From CAWJHE01 sp964614855 (GTDB lineage: Bacteria; Chloroflexota; Anaerolineae; Anaerolineales; UBA4823), in the NCBI GenBank assembly GCA_964614855.1, contig CAZTMX010000085.1:1-11486 (forward strand): 11,486 nucleotides of DNA. Direction: 5' to 3'. The notes beneath the pieces were generated by a model, which was given only the letters and a program-made list of their open reading frames with translations, was not told the origin of the DNA and did not search any database. The translations under genes and the position numbers were made by a program. Shown piece by piece: positions 1 through 6,202 of the stretch. Each line of letters opens with the position of its first letter. Within the stretch, counting starts at the first letter, position 1.

Positions 1-824
1 TTGCGCGCCGGCCCATAGCGGTAGTTGCCAAAAACACCCATTTTGCGGATCACCCGGTGGCAGGGGATCAAATAGGCGATCGGGTTGTCCCCTACCGCGT
101 TGCCGACTGCACGACAAGAAGTAGGCCTACCAATAGTCTTTGCCACCTGTTCATAATTTGCCAGCCGGCCGGGCGGGATCCGTACCAGTGCTTCCCAAAC
201 CTGGATTTGGAAATTTGTCCCATTTAGCAAAAGTGGGATGGGACGCAAGGTTTCCCTCGATGCTGGAAAGATTTGCTCCAACACCGGTTGGGTCGTTGCA
301 GGATCTTCTTTTATATCCGCATTTTGCCAGTTTTTTTGTAAGTCCTGAAGCGCCAAACGATGGGCACCATTCTGGATGAAAGACAGGCGGCAGATGCCGC
401 GCTGGGTGAGTGCCAGCAAACACTCGCCAAACGGCGTGGGGTGAAATCCATAAACAATTGAAATGCCTGCACCGCGGCTCTTATACTCGCCTGGAGTAAC
501 TGCCTCACAGGTTACCAAGAGATCATGCAGCCTCCCAGGACTTGAAAGACCAGTTTGGAAAGCAACATCATTGACACTGATCGATTCCAGCAGGCATTGT
601 TTGGCATATTCTTTTGATAAGAATTGCAGAAAGCGCTTGGGACTGATCCCCACCCAACGGCTGAAAAGCCGCTGAAAATGGTACTCGCTGTACCCCATTC
701 TTTCAGCTACCATTTGCAGGTTGGGCTGCTCCTGCTGATGCTGTTCCAGGTAAATCAGGGCGCGTTCAATGAGGTCATAGTCTTTGCTCAATTGCTCGAA
801 TGTATCATACGGCGCATGCATCAT
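1..824 (-). CDS. AraC-domain / methylated-DNA--protein-cysteine methyltransferase fusion (Ada-like), 3' end cut off by window edge
   Basis: This gene reads open for 274 codons from ATG at 824 down to base 3, then leaves the window, so only its last residues are missing. Residues about 15-112 form an AraC/XylS-type helix-turn-helix domain. Residues about 122-274 form an O6-methylguanine-DNA methyltransferase domain with the hallmark motif IPCHRVIR at 253-260. C255 there is the expected methyl-acceptor cysteine, and N247 lies just before it. The protein would transfer the O6-methyl group from guanine to itself, and the DNA-binding half suggests control of its own or repair-gene transcription. 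The N-terminal zinc/phosphotriester domain of E. coli Ada is absent, because the protein starts directly at the AraC domain. A ribosome-binding site GGAAGG precedes the ATG; an ATG one codon later is equally possible. The gene is divergent from the purine operon and probably unrelated to it. Confidence 0.92.
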   Translation of the reverse strand, partial: MMHAPYDTFEQLSKDYDLIERALIYLEQHQQEQPNLQMVAERMGYSEYHFQRLFSRWVGISPKRFLQFLSKEYAKQCLLESISVNDVAFQTGLSSPGRLHDLLVTCEAVTPGEYKSRGAGISIVYGFHPTPFGECLLALTQRGICRLSFIQNGAHRLALQDLQKNWQNADIKEDPATTQPVLEQIFPASRETLRPIPLLLNGTNFQIQVWEALVRIPPGRLANYEQVAKTIGRPTSCRAVGNAVGDNPIAYLIPCHRVIRKMGVFGNYRYGPAR

Positions 825-839
825 GCTTCCTTCCAAAAT

Positions 840-856
840 GAAATCTCGAAGATTTC
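840..856. promoter_or_regulatory. Palindrome upstream of the Ada-like gene
   Basis: GAAATCT-CGA-AGATTTC is a perfect inverted repeat with 7-bp arms and a 3-bp centre. It lies 15 bp upstream of the minus-strand ATG at 824, just beyond its ribosome-binding site at about 827-834. It could be an operator or a short hairpin in the mRNA leader. The structure is seen directly; the function is inference. Confidence 0.5.
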
Positions 857-885
857 TCATGATTATTTACATAAGGTGAACATCA

Positions 886-905
886 GGTACACGATCCATT
901 GTACC
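886..905. promoter_or_regulatory. Inverted repeat overlapping a minus-strand -10-like hexamer
   Basis: GGTACA and TGTACC form perfect 6-bp arms around an 8-bp spacer. On the minus strand the segment 898-903 reads TACAAT, a good -10 hexamer for the Ada-like gene, but I see no convincing -35 hexamer at 16-18 bp from it. The site may be an operator of the divergent repair gene. Function is inferred from position only. Confidence 0.35.
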
Positions 906-997
906 CGCTTCAGCATGAAAAGCTACCCGTTTCTTGCGCTATTTATTCTGTATTTGATGTTGCCTAAACTGGGCTGATCAGGTAAGGAATAGCGATA

Positions 998-1015
998 AAA
1001 GGTGGTTCTTCTATC
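998..1015 (+). promoter_or_regulatory. Upstream element shared with the transport operon (copy 1)
   Basis: AAAGGTGGTTCTTCTATC matches 17 of 18 bases of the segment at 8349-8366, upstream of the nucleoside transporter genes. Its centre lies about 57 bp before the transcription start expected from the promoter at 1029-1057, a normal place for an activator site. The similarity is seen directly; the regulatory role is inference. It may be a binding site for a common regulator of uptake and catabolism. Confidence 0.5.
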
Positions 1016-1017
1016 TA

Positions 1018-1028
1018 TTGTCAGACAA
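1018..1028. promoter_or_regulatory. Candidate GntR operator O1, abutting the -35 box
   Basis: TTGTC-A-GACAA is a perfect odd-centred palindrome immediately upstream of the -35 hexamer. It contains GT-N3-AC, the spacing typical of many GntR-family operators. The same core, TGTC-N-GACA, recurs at 1063-1071, about 44 bp downstream centre to centre. The likely ligand is the GntR/UTRA protein encoded at 4421-5173 in the operon this promoter drives. The sites are visible; binding is inferred. Confidence 0.5.
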
Positions 1029-1057
1029 TTGACAACTATCCTTTTTTTTGATACACT
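1029..1057 (+). promoter_or_regulatory. Sigma70-like promoter of the purine-catabolism operon
   Basis: A perfect TTGACA -35 (1029-1034) is followed by exactly 17 bp and a TACACT -10 (1052-1057, 4 of 6 consensus bases). The spacer contains a run of eight Ts at 1042-1049. Transcription would begin near 1064, leaving a leader of about 135 nt before the first start codon at 1200. Candidate operators sit on both sides of the promoter. Confidence 0.65.
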
Positions 1058-1061
1058 AAAT

Positions 1062-1092
1062 CTGTCTGACATTTGCATCAGACAGGTTTTTT
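1062..1092 (+). promoter_or_regulatory. Candidate operator O2 / hairpin with T-tract at the transcription start
   Basis: CTGTCTGA (1062-1069) and TCAGACAG (1078-1085) are perfect 8-bp inverted arms around an 8-bp loop, followed by G and six Ts. In isolation this looks like a small intrinsic terminator, but no plus-strand gene lies upstream and the predicted transcription start falls inside the first arm. It also contains TGTC-T-GACA (1063-1071), the same palindrome as O1. A repressor site over the start point therefore seems the better reading; a terminator or attenuator remains possible. Confidence 0.45.
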
Positions 1093-1093
1093 G

Positions 1094-1185
1094 TTCACGA
1101 ATAAATTGCCGAGCTGTCTATCAAGATCTTCTCGAGGAAAATTGATAGAGAATCACGACAACTTTTATTCACGAATTTCTCGGAG
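1094..1185 (+). promoter_or_regulatory. Structured 5' leader of the purine operon
   Basis: The leader contains nested inverted repeats. GAATAAA (1099-1105) can pair with TTTATTC (1164-1170), continuing into TTG (1106-1108) with CAA (1159-1161). Inside this, TCTATCAA (1117-1124) pairs with TTGATAGA (1142-1149). A competing pairing, CCGAG (1109-1113) with CTCGG (1179-1183), would cover part of GGAG (1182-1185), the best ribosome-binding site for the ATG at 1200 although rather far from it (14 nt). TTCACGAAT is also directly repeated (1094-1102, 1168-1176). I do not recognise a known riboswitch class; no purine aptamer core is visible. A regulatory RNA is a hypothesis. Confidence 0.35.
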
Positions 1186-1199
1186 CCCAAATAAAAACC

Positions 1200-2588
1200 A
1201 TGACCACTCTTCTAGTCCTTCACGCTGAACTGATGGCGACCATGGATGACCACCGGCGGGAGATCCCGGATGGTGGTCTTTTTATCCGCGACGGCTTTAT
1301 CGAGGCCGTGGGACCATCCAACCAGCTTCCCCAGGAAGCCGATGAAATCCTGGATCTCAGCGGGCATGTGCTGCTGCCCGGGTTGATTAACACCCACCAT
1401 CACTTCTACCAGACCCTGACGCGCGCCGTGCCAGAAGCGCAGAACGCCAACCTGTTCAACTGGTTGAAAACGCTCTACCCCATTTGGGCGCGCATGAAAC
1501 CGGAAGATATCCGTATCTCCACTCAAACCGCCCTGGCGGAGTTGGCGCTTTCCGGCTGCACTACTGCGCAAGACCACCTGTATCTCTTCCCCAACGGTTC
1601 TCGCCTGGATGACGAAATCTACGCCGCACGCCAGGTCGGGCTGCGGCTGCACGCTTCGCGCGGCTCGATGAGCCTGGGAGAAAGCAAAGGCGGGCTGCCG
1701 CCGGACAGTGTGGTGGAAGATGAAGATGCTATCCTGAAAGATTCGCTGCGCCTGATCGAAACCTACCACGATCCCAAGCCGGGTTCGATGACACAAATCG
1801 TGCTGGCGCCGTGCTCGCCTTTCAGCGTCACAGGCGAGTTGATGCGCCAGAGCGCCCTCCTGGCACGCCAATACGGCGTGCACCTGCACACCCACCTGGC
1901 GGAAACCCAGGATGAAGAAGCCTTTTGCATGCAGCTCTTCGGCTACCGGCCTGTGGGATACATGCAAAGCCTGGATTGGGTGGGCGAAGACGTGTGGTTT
2001 GCCCATTCGGTGCACGTCAACCAGGAGGAGATGCAGGTATATAAGCGATCAGGCTGCGGCGTAGCCCACTGCCCGTCATCAAATATGCGCCTGGCTTCCG
2101 GGATTGCTCCTATCATGGAAATGCGGCGTTTAGGGATCAAGGTCGGTTTGGGGGTGGACGGCTCCGCCAGCAATGACGGCTCCCACATGCTGGAAGAAGC
2201 CCGCCAGGCAATGCTTGTGGCGCGCTTGAAAGCCGGGCTGGATGGCGCTTCGCTTTCCGGTGAAGCTGCCCCGCCGCTGATGACCGCCCGACAGGTGCTG
2301 GAAATCGCCACCCGAGGCAGCGCGGCCGTGCTGGGCAGGACGGATCTGGGTTCGCTGGAGCCAGGCAAATGCGCAGATTTCTTCGCTGTACGCCTGGACC
2401 ACCTGGGATATGCCGGCGCCCTGCACGATCCGATCGCTGCCCTTGTCTTCACCGCACCCGCGCAAGTGGATTACACCGTTGTCGGCGGCAAGTTCATCGT
2501 GCGCCAGGGCGAATTCGTCACCCTGGATATCCCCTGGCTGGTATACAACCACAACCGGGCTGCCCGCCGCCTGGTACACGGCGAGTAG
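1200..2588 (+). CDS. 8-oxoguanine deaminase-like amidohydrolase (COG0402, TRZ/ATZ family)
   Basis: This 462-residue metal-dependent hydrolase of the amidohydrolase superfamily most resembles 8-oxoguanine deaminases, which convert 8-oxoguanine to urate and ammonia in the cytoplasm. It starts with the usual beta-sandwich, then the barrel with HxH (H66, H68 in NTHHHF), the strand-5 histidine and glutamate in HTHLAE (H230, E235), histidines in FAHSVH (H269, H272) and the strand-8 aspartate in GVDGSASND (D320). This is a complete metal and catalytic set. The region FNWLKTLYPIWARMKPED (about 86-103) and CSPFSV (205-210) fit the 8-oxoguanine deaminase subgroup. Length is normal (family about 450). 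It is first in the operon, 40 bp before adenine deaminase, which supports a purine substrate. Guanine or another aminated purine or triazine cannot be excluded from sequence alone. Confidence 0.82.
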   Translation: MTTLLVLHAELMATMDDHRREIPDGGLFIRDGFIEAVGPSNQLPQEADEILDLSGHVLLPGLINTHHHFYQTLTRAVPEAQNANLFNWLKTLYPIWARMKPEDIRISTQTALAELALSGCTTAQDHLYLFPNGSRLDDEIYAARQVGLRLHASRGSMSLGESKGGLPPDSVVEDEDAILKDSLRLIETYHDPKPGSMTQIVLAPCSPFSVTGELMRQSALLARQYGVHLHTHLAETQDEEAFCMQLFGYRPVGYMQSLDWVGEDVWFAHSVHVNQEEMQVYKRSGCGVAHCPSSNMRLASGIAPIMEMRRLGIKVGLGVDGSASNDGSHMLEEARQAMLVARLKAGLDGASLSGEAAPPLMTARQVLEIATRGSAAVLGRTDLGSLEPGKCADFFAVRLDHLGYAGALHDPIAALVFTAPAQVDYTVVGGKFIVRQGEFVTLDIPWLVYNHNRAARRLVHGE

Positions 2589-2628
2589 ATGATCGTTTTC
2601 TTGAAACACCAAAAATGAAGGAGGGAAT

Positions 2629-4428
2629 ATGAAGGCTTCTGAATACGCTGCGCTCACCCGCAGATTGGTGGATGTCGCCATGGGGCGCACGCCTGCCGGC
2701 CTGGTGATCCGCAACGGACGCTGGGTGTGCGTACAATCCGGCGAGATCATCCCGCATACGGATATTGCCGTGAGCGGCGAGCGCATCGCCTATGTGGGTG
2801 CGGATGCTTCGCACACCATCGGTGTGAACACCGATGTATTGGATGCGCAGGAGCGCTATCTGTGCCCGGGTTTACTGGATGGGCACATGCATGTGGAAAG
2901 CGGTATGATCACCGTCAGTGAATTTGTGCGTGCCGTGGTGCCGCACGGCACAACTGGAATGTTTATCGACCCGCACGAAATCGCCAATGTCTTTGGACTG
3001 AAGGGCGTCCGCCTGATGGCCGATGAAGCCCTGGTGCAGCCCATCCACGTGTGGGTGCAGGCGCCTTCCTGCGTGCCATCTGCACCCGGAATGGAGACAC
3101 CCGGCGCCAGCCTGGAACCCGAAGACATCGCCGAAGCCCTGACCTGGGAGCGTGTGATCGGGCTGGGCGAGATGATGAATTTCCCAGGGGTGATGTTTAG
3201 CGATGAGAAGATGCACCAGGAGATGGGTGAAACCCGCGCTGCCAGGAAGGTCATCGGCGGACATTATGCATCGCCCGACCTGGGGCTGCCCTTTCATGCC
3301 TATGCTGCCGGCGGACCTGAGGACGATCACGAAGGCACGCGTGCCGAAGACGCCGCCGAGCGTGTACGCCAGGGGATGAAAGCCATGTTGCGCCAGGGTT
3401 CAGGCTGGCTGGATGTCGCCGAAGGGGTGCGCGCCATCACCGAGATGGGTCTCGACCCGCGGCGGTTTATCCTGTGCACCGATGACTCGCACTCCGAAAC
3501 CCTGGTCTGCGAAGGGCATGTCAACCGGGCGATCAAACAGGCCATCCACCACGGCATCACACCGCTCACGGCCATCCAGATGGCGACCATTAACACGGCA
3601 GAACATTTCGGCGTCTCGCGCGACGTGGGTATGATCGCACCCGGACGCTTTGCAGACATCCTATTGCTCGATAATCTGAGTGAGCTGTCCATCCACAGGG
3701 TCTACGCCAGGGGGAAGCTGGCTGCGCAAAATGGGAAAATCCTGTTGGAAAGACCCGCCTTTGTTTATCCCGAGTGGGCCAGGCAGTCTGTGCACCTGGC
3801 GCGCCCACTGAACGCAGCTGATTTTTCGTTAAAAGCTCCGGACCGATCGACAGTGCTCGCAAATGTGATCGGTGTGATTGAGAACCAGGCGCCGACGCAA
3901 AAGTTGCGCATGGAAGTAGAAGTCTCAGACCAGGAAATCCGCCCGGACCTGGAGCAAGATATCGCCAAAGTAGCGCTGGTGGAGCGGCATCACGGCACCG
4001 GCAAAGTCCAGGTAGGGTTGGTGCACGGGTTCGGCTTCGATACCTCTTGCGCCGTAGCCTCCACGGTAGCCCACGACTGCCATCACCTGCTGGTTGTCGG
4101 TACGGATGAGCACGACATGGCGCTGGCAGCCAACAAGCTGGCTGAGCTGGGCGGCGGTCAAATCGTGGTGCGGGATGGCGAAGTGATCGGTCTGGTACGG
4201 CTGCCCATCGCCGGGTTGATGTCAGACGCTCCGGCGGCCGAAGTGGCAGACCAGGCAGCAAGCGTATTGGATGGGTTTCGCAAATGCGGCTGCAAGAGGA
4301 ACAACCCGAATATGCAGCTCAGCCTGTTGGCGCTGGTGGTCATCCCCGAGCTGCGCATTTCCGATCTTGGGCTGGTGGATGTGACCCAGTTCAAATTCAT
4401 CCCAGTCGTAGAGAATAACAATGAATAA
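2629..4428 (+). CDS. ade: Adenine deaminase (EC 3.5.4.2)
   Basis: This 599-residue protein hydrolyses adenine to hypoxanthine and ammonia and is a cytoplasmic amidohydrolase-superfamily enzyme of normal length for the family. It shows PGLLDGHMHVESGM (80-93) with metal ligands H86 and H88, FIDPHEIANVFG (112-123), GLGEMMNFPG (178-187) and CTDDSH (283-288). The C-terminal Ade-specific domain carries VERHHGTG (451-458), STVAHDCHH (478-486) and LPIAGLMSD (525-533). The segment around GGHYASPDLG (210-219) and AGGPEDDHEG (227-236) is the variant seen in one adenine-deaminase subgroup, instead of the GHAPGLSG form. A strong site AAGGAGGG lies 7 bp before the ATG. The last codons overlap the GntR gene, so translation of the two is probably coupled. 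Confidence 0.93.
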   Translation: MKASEYAALTRRLVDVAMGRTPAGLVIRNGRWVCVQSGEIIPHTDIAVSGERIAYVGADASHTIGVNTDVLDAQERYLCPGLLDGHMHVESGMITVSEFVRAVVPHGTTGMFIDPHEIANVFGLKGVRLMADEALVQPIHVWVQAPSCVPSAPGMETPGASLEPEDIAEALTWERVIGLGEMMNFPGVMFSDEKMHQEMGETRAARKVIGGHYASPDLGLPFHAYAAGGPEDDHEGTRAEDAAERVRQGMKAMLRQGSGWLDVAEGVRAITEMGLDPRRFILCTDDSHSETLVCEGHVNRAIKQAIHHGITPLTAIQMATINTAEHFGVSRDVGMIAPGRFADILLLDNLSELSIHRVYARGKLAAQNGKILLERPAFVYPEWARQSVHLARPLNAADFSLKAPDRSTVLANVIGVIENQAPTQKLRMEVEVSDQEIRPDLEQDIAKVALVERHHGTGKVQVGLVHGFGFDTSCAVASTVAHDCHHLLVVGTDEHDMALAANKLAELGGGQIVVRDGEVIGLVRLPIAGLMSDAPAAEVADQAASVLDGFRKCGCKRNNPNMQLSLLALVVIPELRISDLGLVDVTQFKFIPVVENNNE

Positions 4429-5173
4429 AGAGAGAAACAACCAGATGAATCAAACCAAAAATATTGGGCATGTTTCTGTTGCCCACCGGCTGCACGATGA
4501 GTTGGGAAAGATGATCGCTAACACCAACCCCGGAGGCAAGCTGCTCTCGGAGCCCGAATTGGCTCAACAATTGGGAGTATCGCGCGCTACCTTGCGCGAA
4601 GCCATGCGCACCTTTGAAACCCAGGGGCTAATCCGCCGCCGCCAGGGGTCAGGGACGTATGTGACGCATACATCGCATGTCATCGAGAGCGGCCTGGAGC
4701 TGCTTGAAAGTATCGACACCCAGGCGCGCAGGATTGGGCTGCCGGTGGAAATGGGCGACCTGAAGGTAGAGACACGCCAGGTGGATGATATCGAGGAAAA
4801 AGTGCTCTCCGGGCAGGGTGCGGTGACGAGTATCTCGCGCGTCATCCTGGCAGAAAACCGCCCGGTCGCCTACCTGATCGATGTTGTGCCGGCAACTATC
4901 TTGCCGGCTGAAGATATTGCCGGCGATTTTAGCGGCTCGGTGCTGGATATCTTGCTGGCGCGCCCGGATATCGCCCCCACCATCTCACGCACCGAAATCA
5001 ATGCAGTCACCGCCACCCCGGAGGTCGCCCGGCTGATAGGCATCCAGCGTGGGGATGTGCTGCTGCGTTTTGTGGCTGACTTGTACGCGGATACAGGTCA
5101 AGCCATCGACCATTCTGTCAGTTATTTCTTACCCGGTTATTTCCGTTTTCACGTGGTGCGCCGGGTGGGTTAA
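4421..5173 (+). CDS. GntR-family transcriptional regulator, HutC/UTRA subfamily
   Basis: This 250-residue regulator has an N-terminal winged helix at about 20-82, with LSEPELAQQLGVSRATLREA (42-61) and RRRQGSGTYV (72-81). A UTRA effector-binding domain covers about 105-247 and ends in the typical IDHSVSYFLPGYFRFHVVRR (229-248). Such proteins bind palindromic operators as dimers and release or rearrange on binding a pathway metabolite; here a purine or its degradation product is a reasonable guess. The chosen ATG overlaps the end of adenine deaminase by 8 bp. An in-frame ATG at 4445, without overlap and preceded by AAAGAGAG, is a credible alternative. Being inside the operon suggests autoregulation through the palindromes at 1018-1071. 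Confidence 0.88.
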   Translation: MNKERNNQMNQTKNIGHVSVAHRLHDELGKMIANTNPGGKLLSEPELAQQLGVSRATLREAMRTFETQGLIRRRQGSGTYVTHTSHVIESGLELLESIDTQARRIGLPVEMGDLKVETRQVDDIEEKVLSGQGAVTSISRVILAENRPVAYLIDVVPATILPAEDIAGDFSGSVLDILLARPDIAPTISRTEINAVTATPEVARLIGIQRGDVLLRFVADLYADTGQAIDHSVSYFLPGYFRFHVVRRVG

Positions 5174-5221
5174 CTTTATAAGATCCTCTCTAATCTATCG
5201 AACAAAAGGAGTGTAAATCGT

Positions 5222-6175
5222 ATGCGTAGTTTTCTTGGTCGTGATATTCTTTCGTTGAAGGACTTTGAGCGCAATGAGTTCTTTCATGTGCTGGAAGTTG
5301 CGAAAAAGCTGGAACCCATTCCACGCAGCCGCCGGAACAGCGACATGCTCAAAGAAAAGACACTGGTCACGGCTTTTTACCAGCCATCCACCCGCACGCG
5401 CCTGGCGCACGAAGCCGCCATGCACCGCCTGGGCGGGCATGTCACCGGTTTTTCGGATGCCAAAATGACGCGCGCTGGCGATTTTTACCAGGAGTCGATC
5501 AAAGACACGGTAAAAATGCTGGAATTCTACGGCGATGTGATCGTCATGCGCCACTTCCAGTTGGGCGCCCCGCACGAAGCCGCCAAATGGGCTTCAGTGC
5601 CGATCATCAACGGCGGCGACGGCTGGGGCGAACACCCCACCCAGATTTTGACCGATCTGTTTACGGTATGGACGGAAAAAGGCCGCCTGGACGGCTTGAA
5701 GTGGCTGGCGGTGGGCGATATGCGTATGCGCACCATGCACTCGCTGGGTTATGCCCTGACCCAATTCGACTGCCCCATTACCTTTGTCTCGCCCCCAGAA
5801 ATGAGCCTGCAAGAGGACTTCAAGGCGGATTTGCGAAAGTACAGCCTGGACTTCAAAGAAGTTGAGCACGTCGAGCAGGCGATCCACGAAGCGGATGTGA
5901 TCCTGGTGGAGCCGGTGGTGCAGCCCGATTACACCAAATCGCGCGATGAGCGCAGCGGCGATCTGGGTTTGACCCCATCCAATTACAAGATCACCCGTGA
6001 GCTGTTGGAGACAAAAGCCAAACCGGATGCCATCCTGCTGCATTCACTGCCGCGCATGGATGAAATCCCGCCCGATGTGGATATCACCCGTTGGTCGCGC
6101 TATTGGCAAGAGGCCTACAACGGCGTGGTGATGCGCATGGCGCTGCTGGCCCTGGTGCTGGGCGCTATGGAATAA
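5222..6175 (+). CDS. ATCase-like carbamoyltransferase with altered acceptor site
   Basis: This 317-residue protein has the aspartate/ornithine carbamoyltransferase fold and is closest in pattern to aspartate carbamoyltransferase catalytic chains. The carbamoyl-phosphate site is kept: STRTR (56-60), R110 in VMRH, HPTQ (138-141), plus R170 in RTMHSL and HSLPR (274-278). Compared from memory with E. coli PyrB, the loop that should carry catalytic K84 reads DFYQES (87-92) with no lysine at that point. The T228-R229 pair that contacts aspartate is replaced in EPVVQ (230-234). Aspartate is therefore unlikely to be the acceptor. With carbamate kinase two genes downstream, it probably runs in the catabolic direction, releasing carbamoyl phosphate from a ureido compound. 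No regulatory chain (PyrI) is present. AAAAGGAG precedes the ATG. Automated annotation would probably call it pyrB. Confidence 0.8.
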   Translation: MRSFLGRDILSLKDFERNEFFHVLEVAKKLEPIPRSRRNSDMLKEKTLVTAFYQPSTRTRLAHEAAMHRLGGHVTGFSDAKMTRAGDFYQESIKDTVKMLEFYGDVIVMRHFQLGAPHEAAKWASVPIINGGDGWGEHPTQILTDLFTVWTEKGRLDGLKWLAVGDMRMRTMHSLGYALTQFDCPITFVSPPEMSLQEDFKADLRKYSLDFKEVEHVEQAIHEADVILVEPVVQPDYTKSRDERSGDLGLTPSNYKITRELLETKAKPDAILLHSLPRMDEIPPDVDITRWSRYWQEAYNGVVMRMALLALVLGAME

Positions 6176-6202
6176 AGAAATTAGAATAAGGAGAGATACT
6201 CT

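Noticed and set aside
140..977. Several short plus- and minus-strand open frames (for example 140-379, 463-675, 624-977, and minus 151-423), suggesting a broken gene or small proteins
   Set aside because: The true gene is a single uninterrupted minus-strand frame from 824 to the window edge with AraC and PCHRV motifs. The short frames are shadows, and no frameshift is needed.
1094..1199. Known purine (guanine/adenine) riboswitch in the operon leader
   Set aside because: The three-way junction core and conserved junction bases of purine aptamers are not visible; only generic inverted repeats are seen.
1212..2015. 267-codon open frame antisense to the first deaminase gene
   Set aside because: No recognisable domain and no ribosome-binding site. 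It lies wholly opposite a gene with complete catalytic motifs, and long antisense frames are expected in GC-rich coding DNA.
3590..4261. 223-codon minus-strand frame inside adenine deaminase
   Set aside because: Arg/Pro-rich shadow translation with no family features, opposite conserved adenine deaminase motifs.
5222..6175. Plain anabolic aspartate carbamoyltransferase (pyrB)
   Set aside because: Aspartate-contact residues and the loop lysine are replaced, no pyrimidine genes are nearby, and carbamate kinase in the operon points to a catabolic role.
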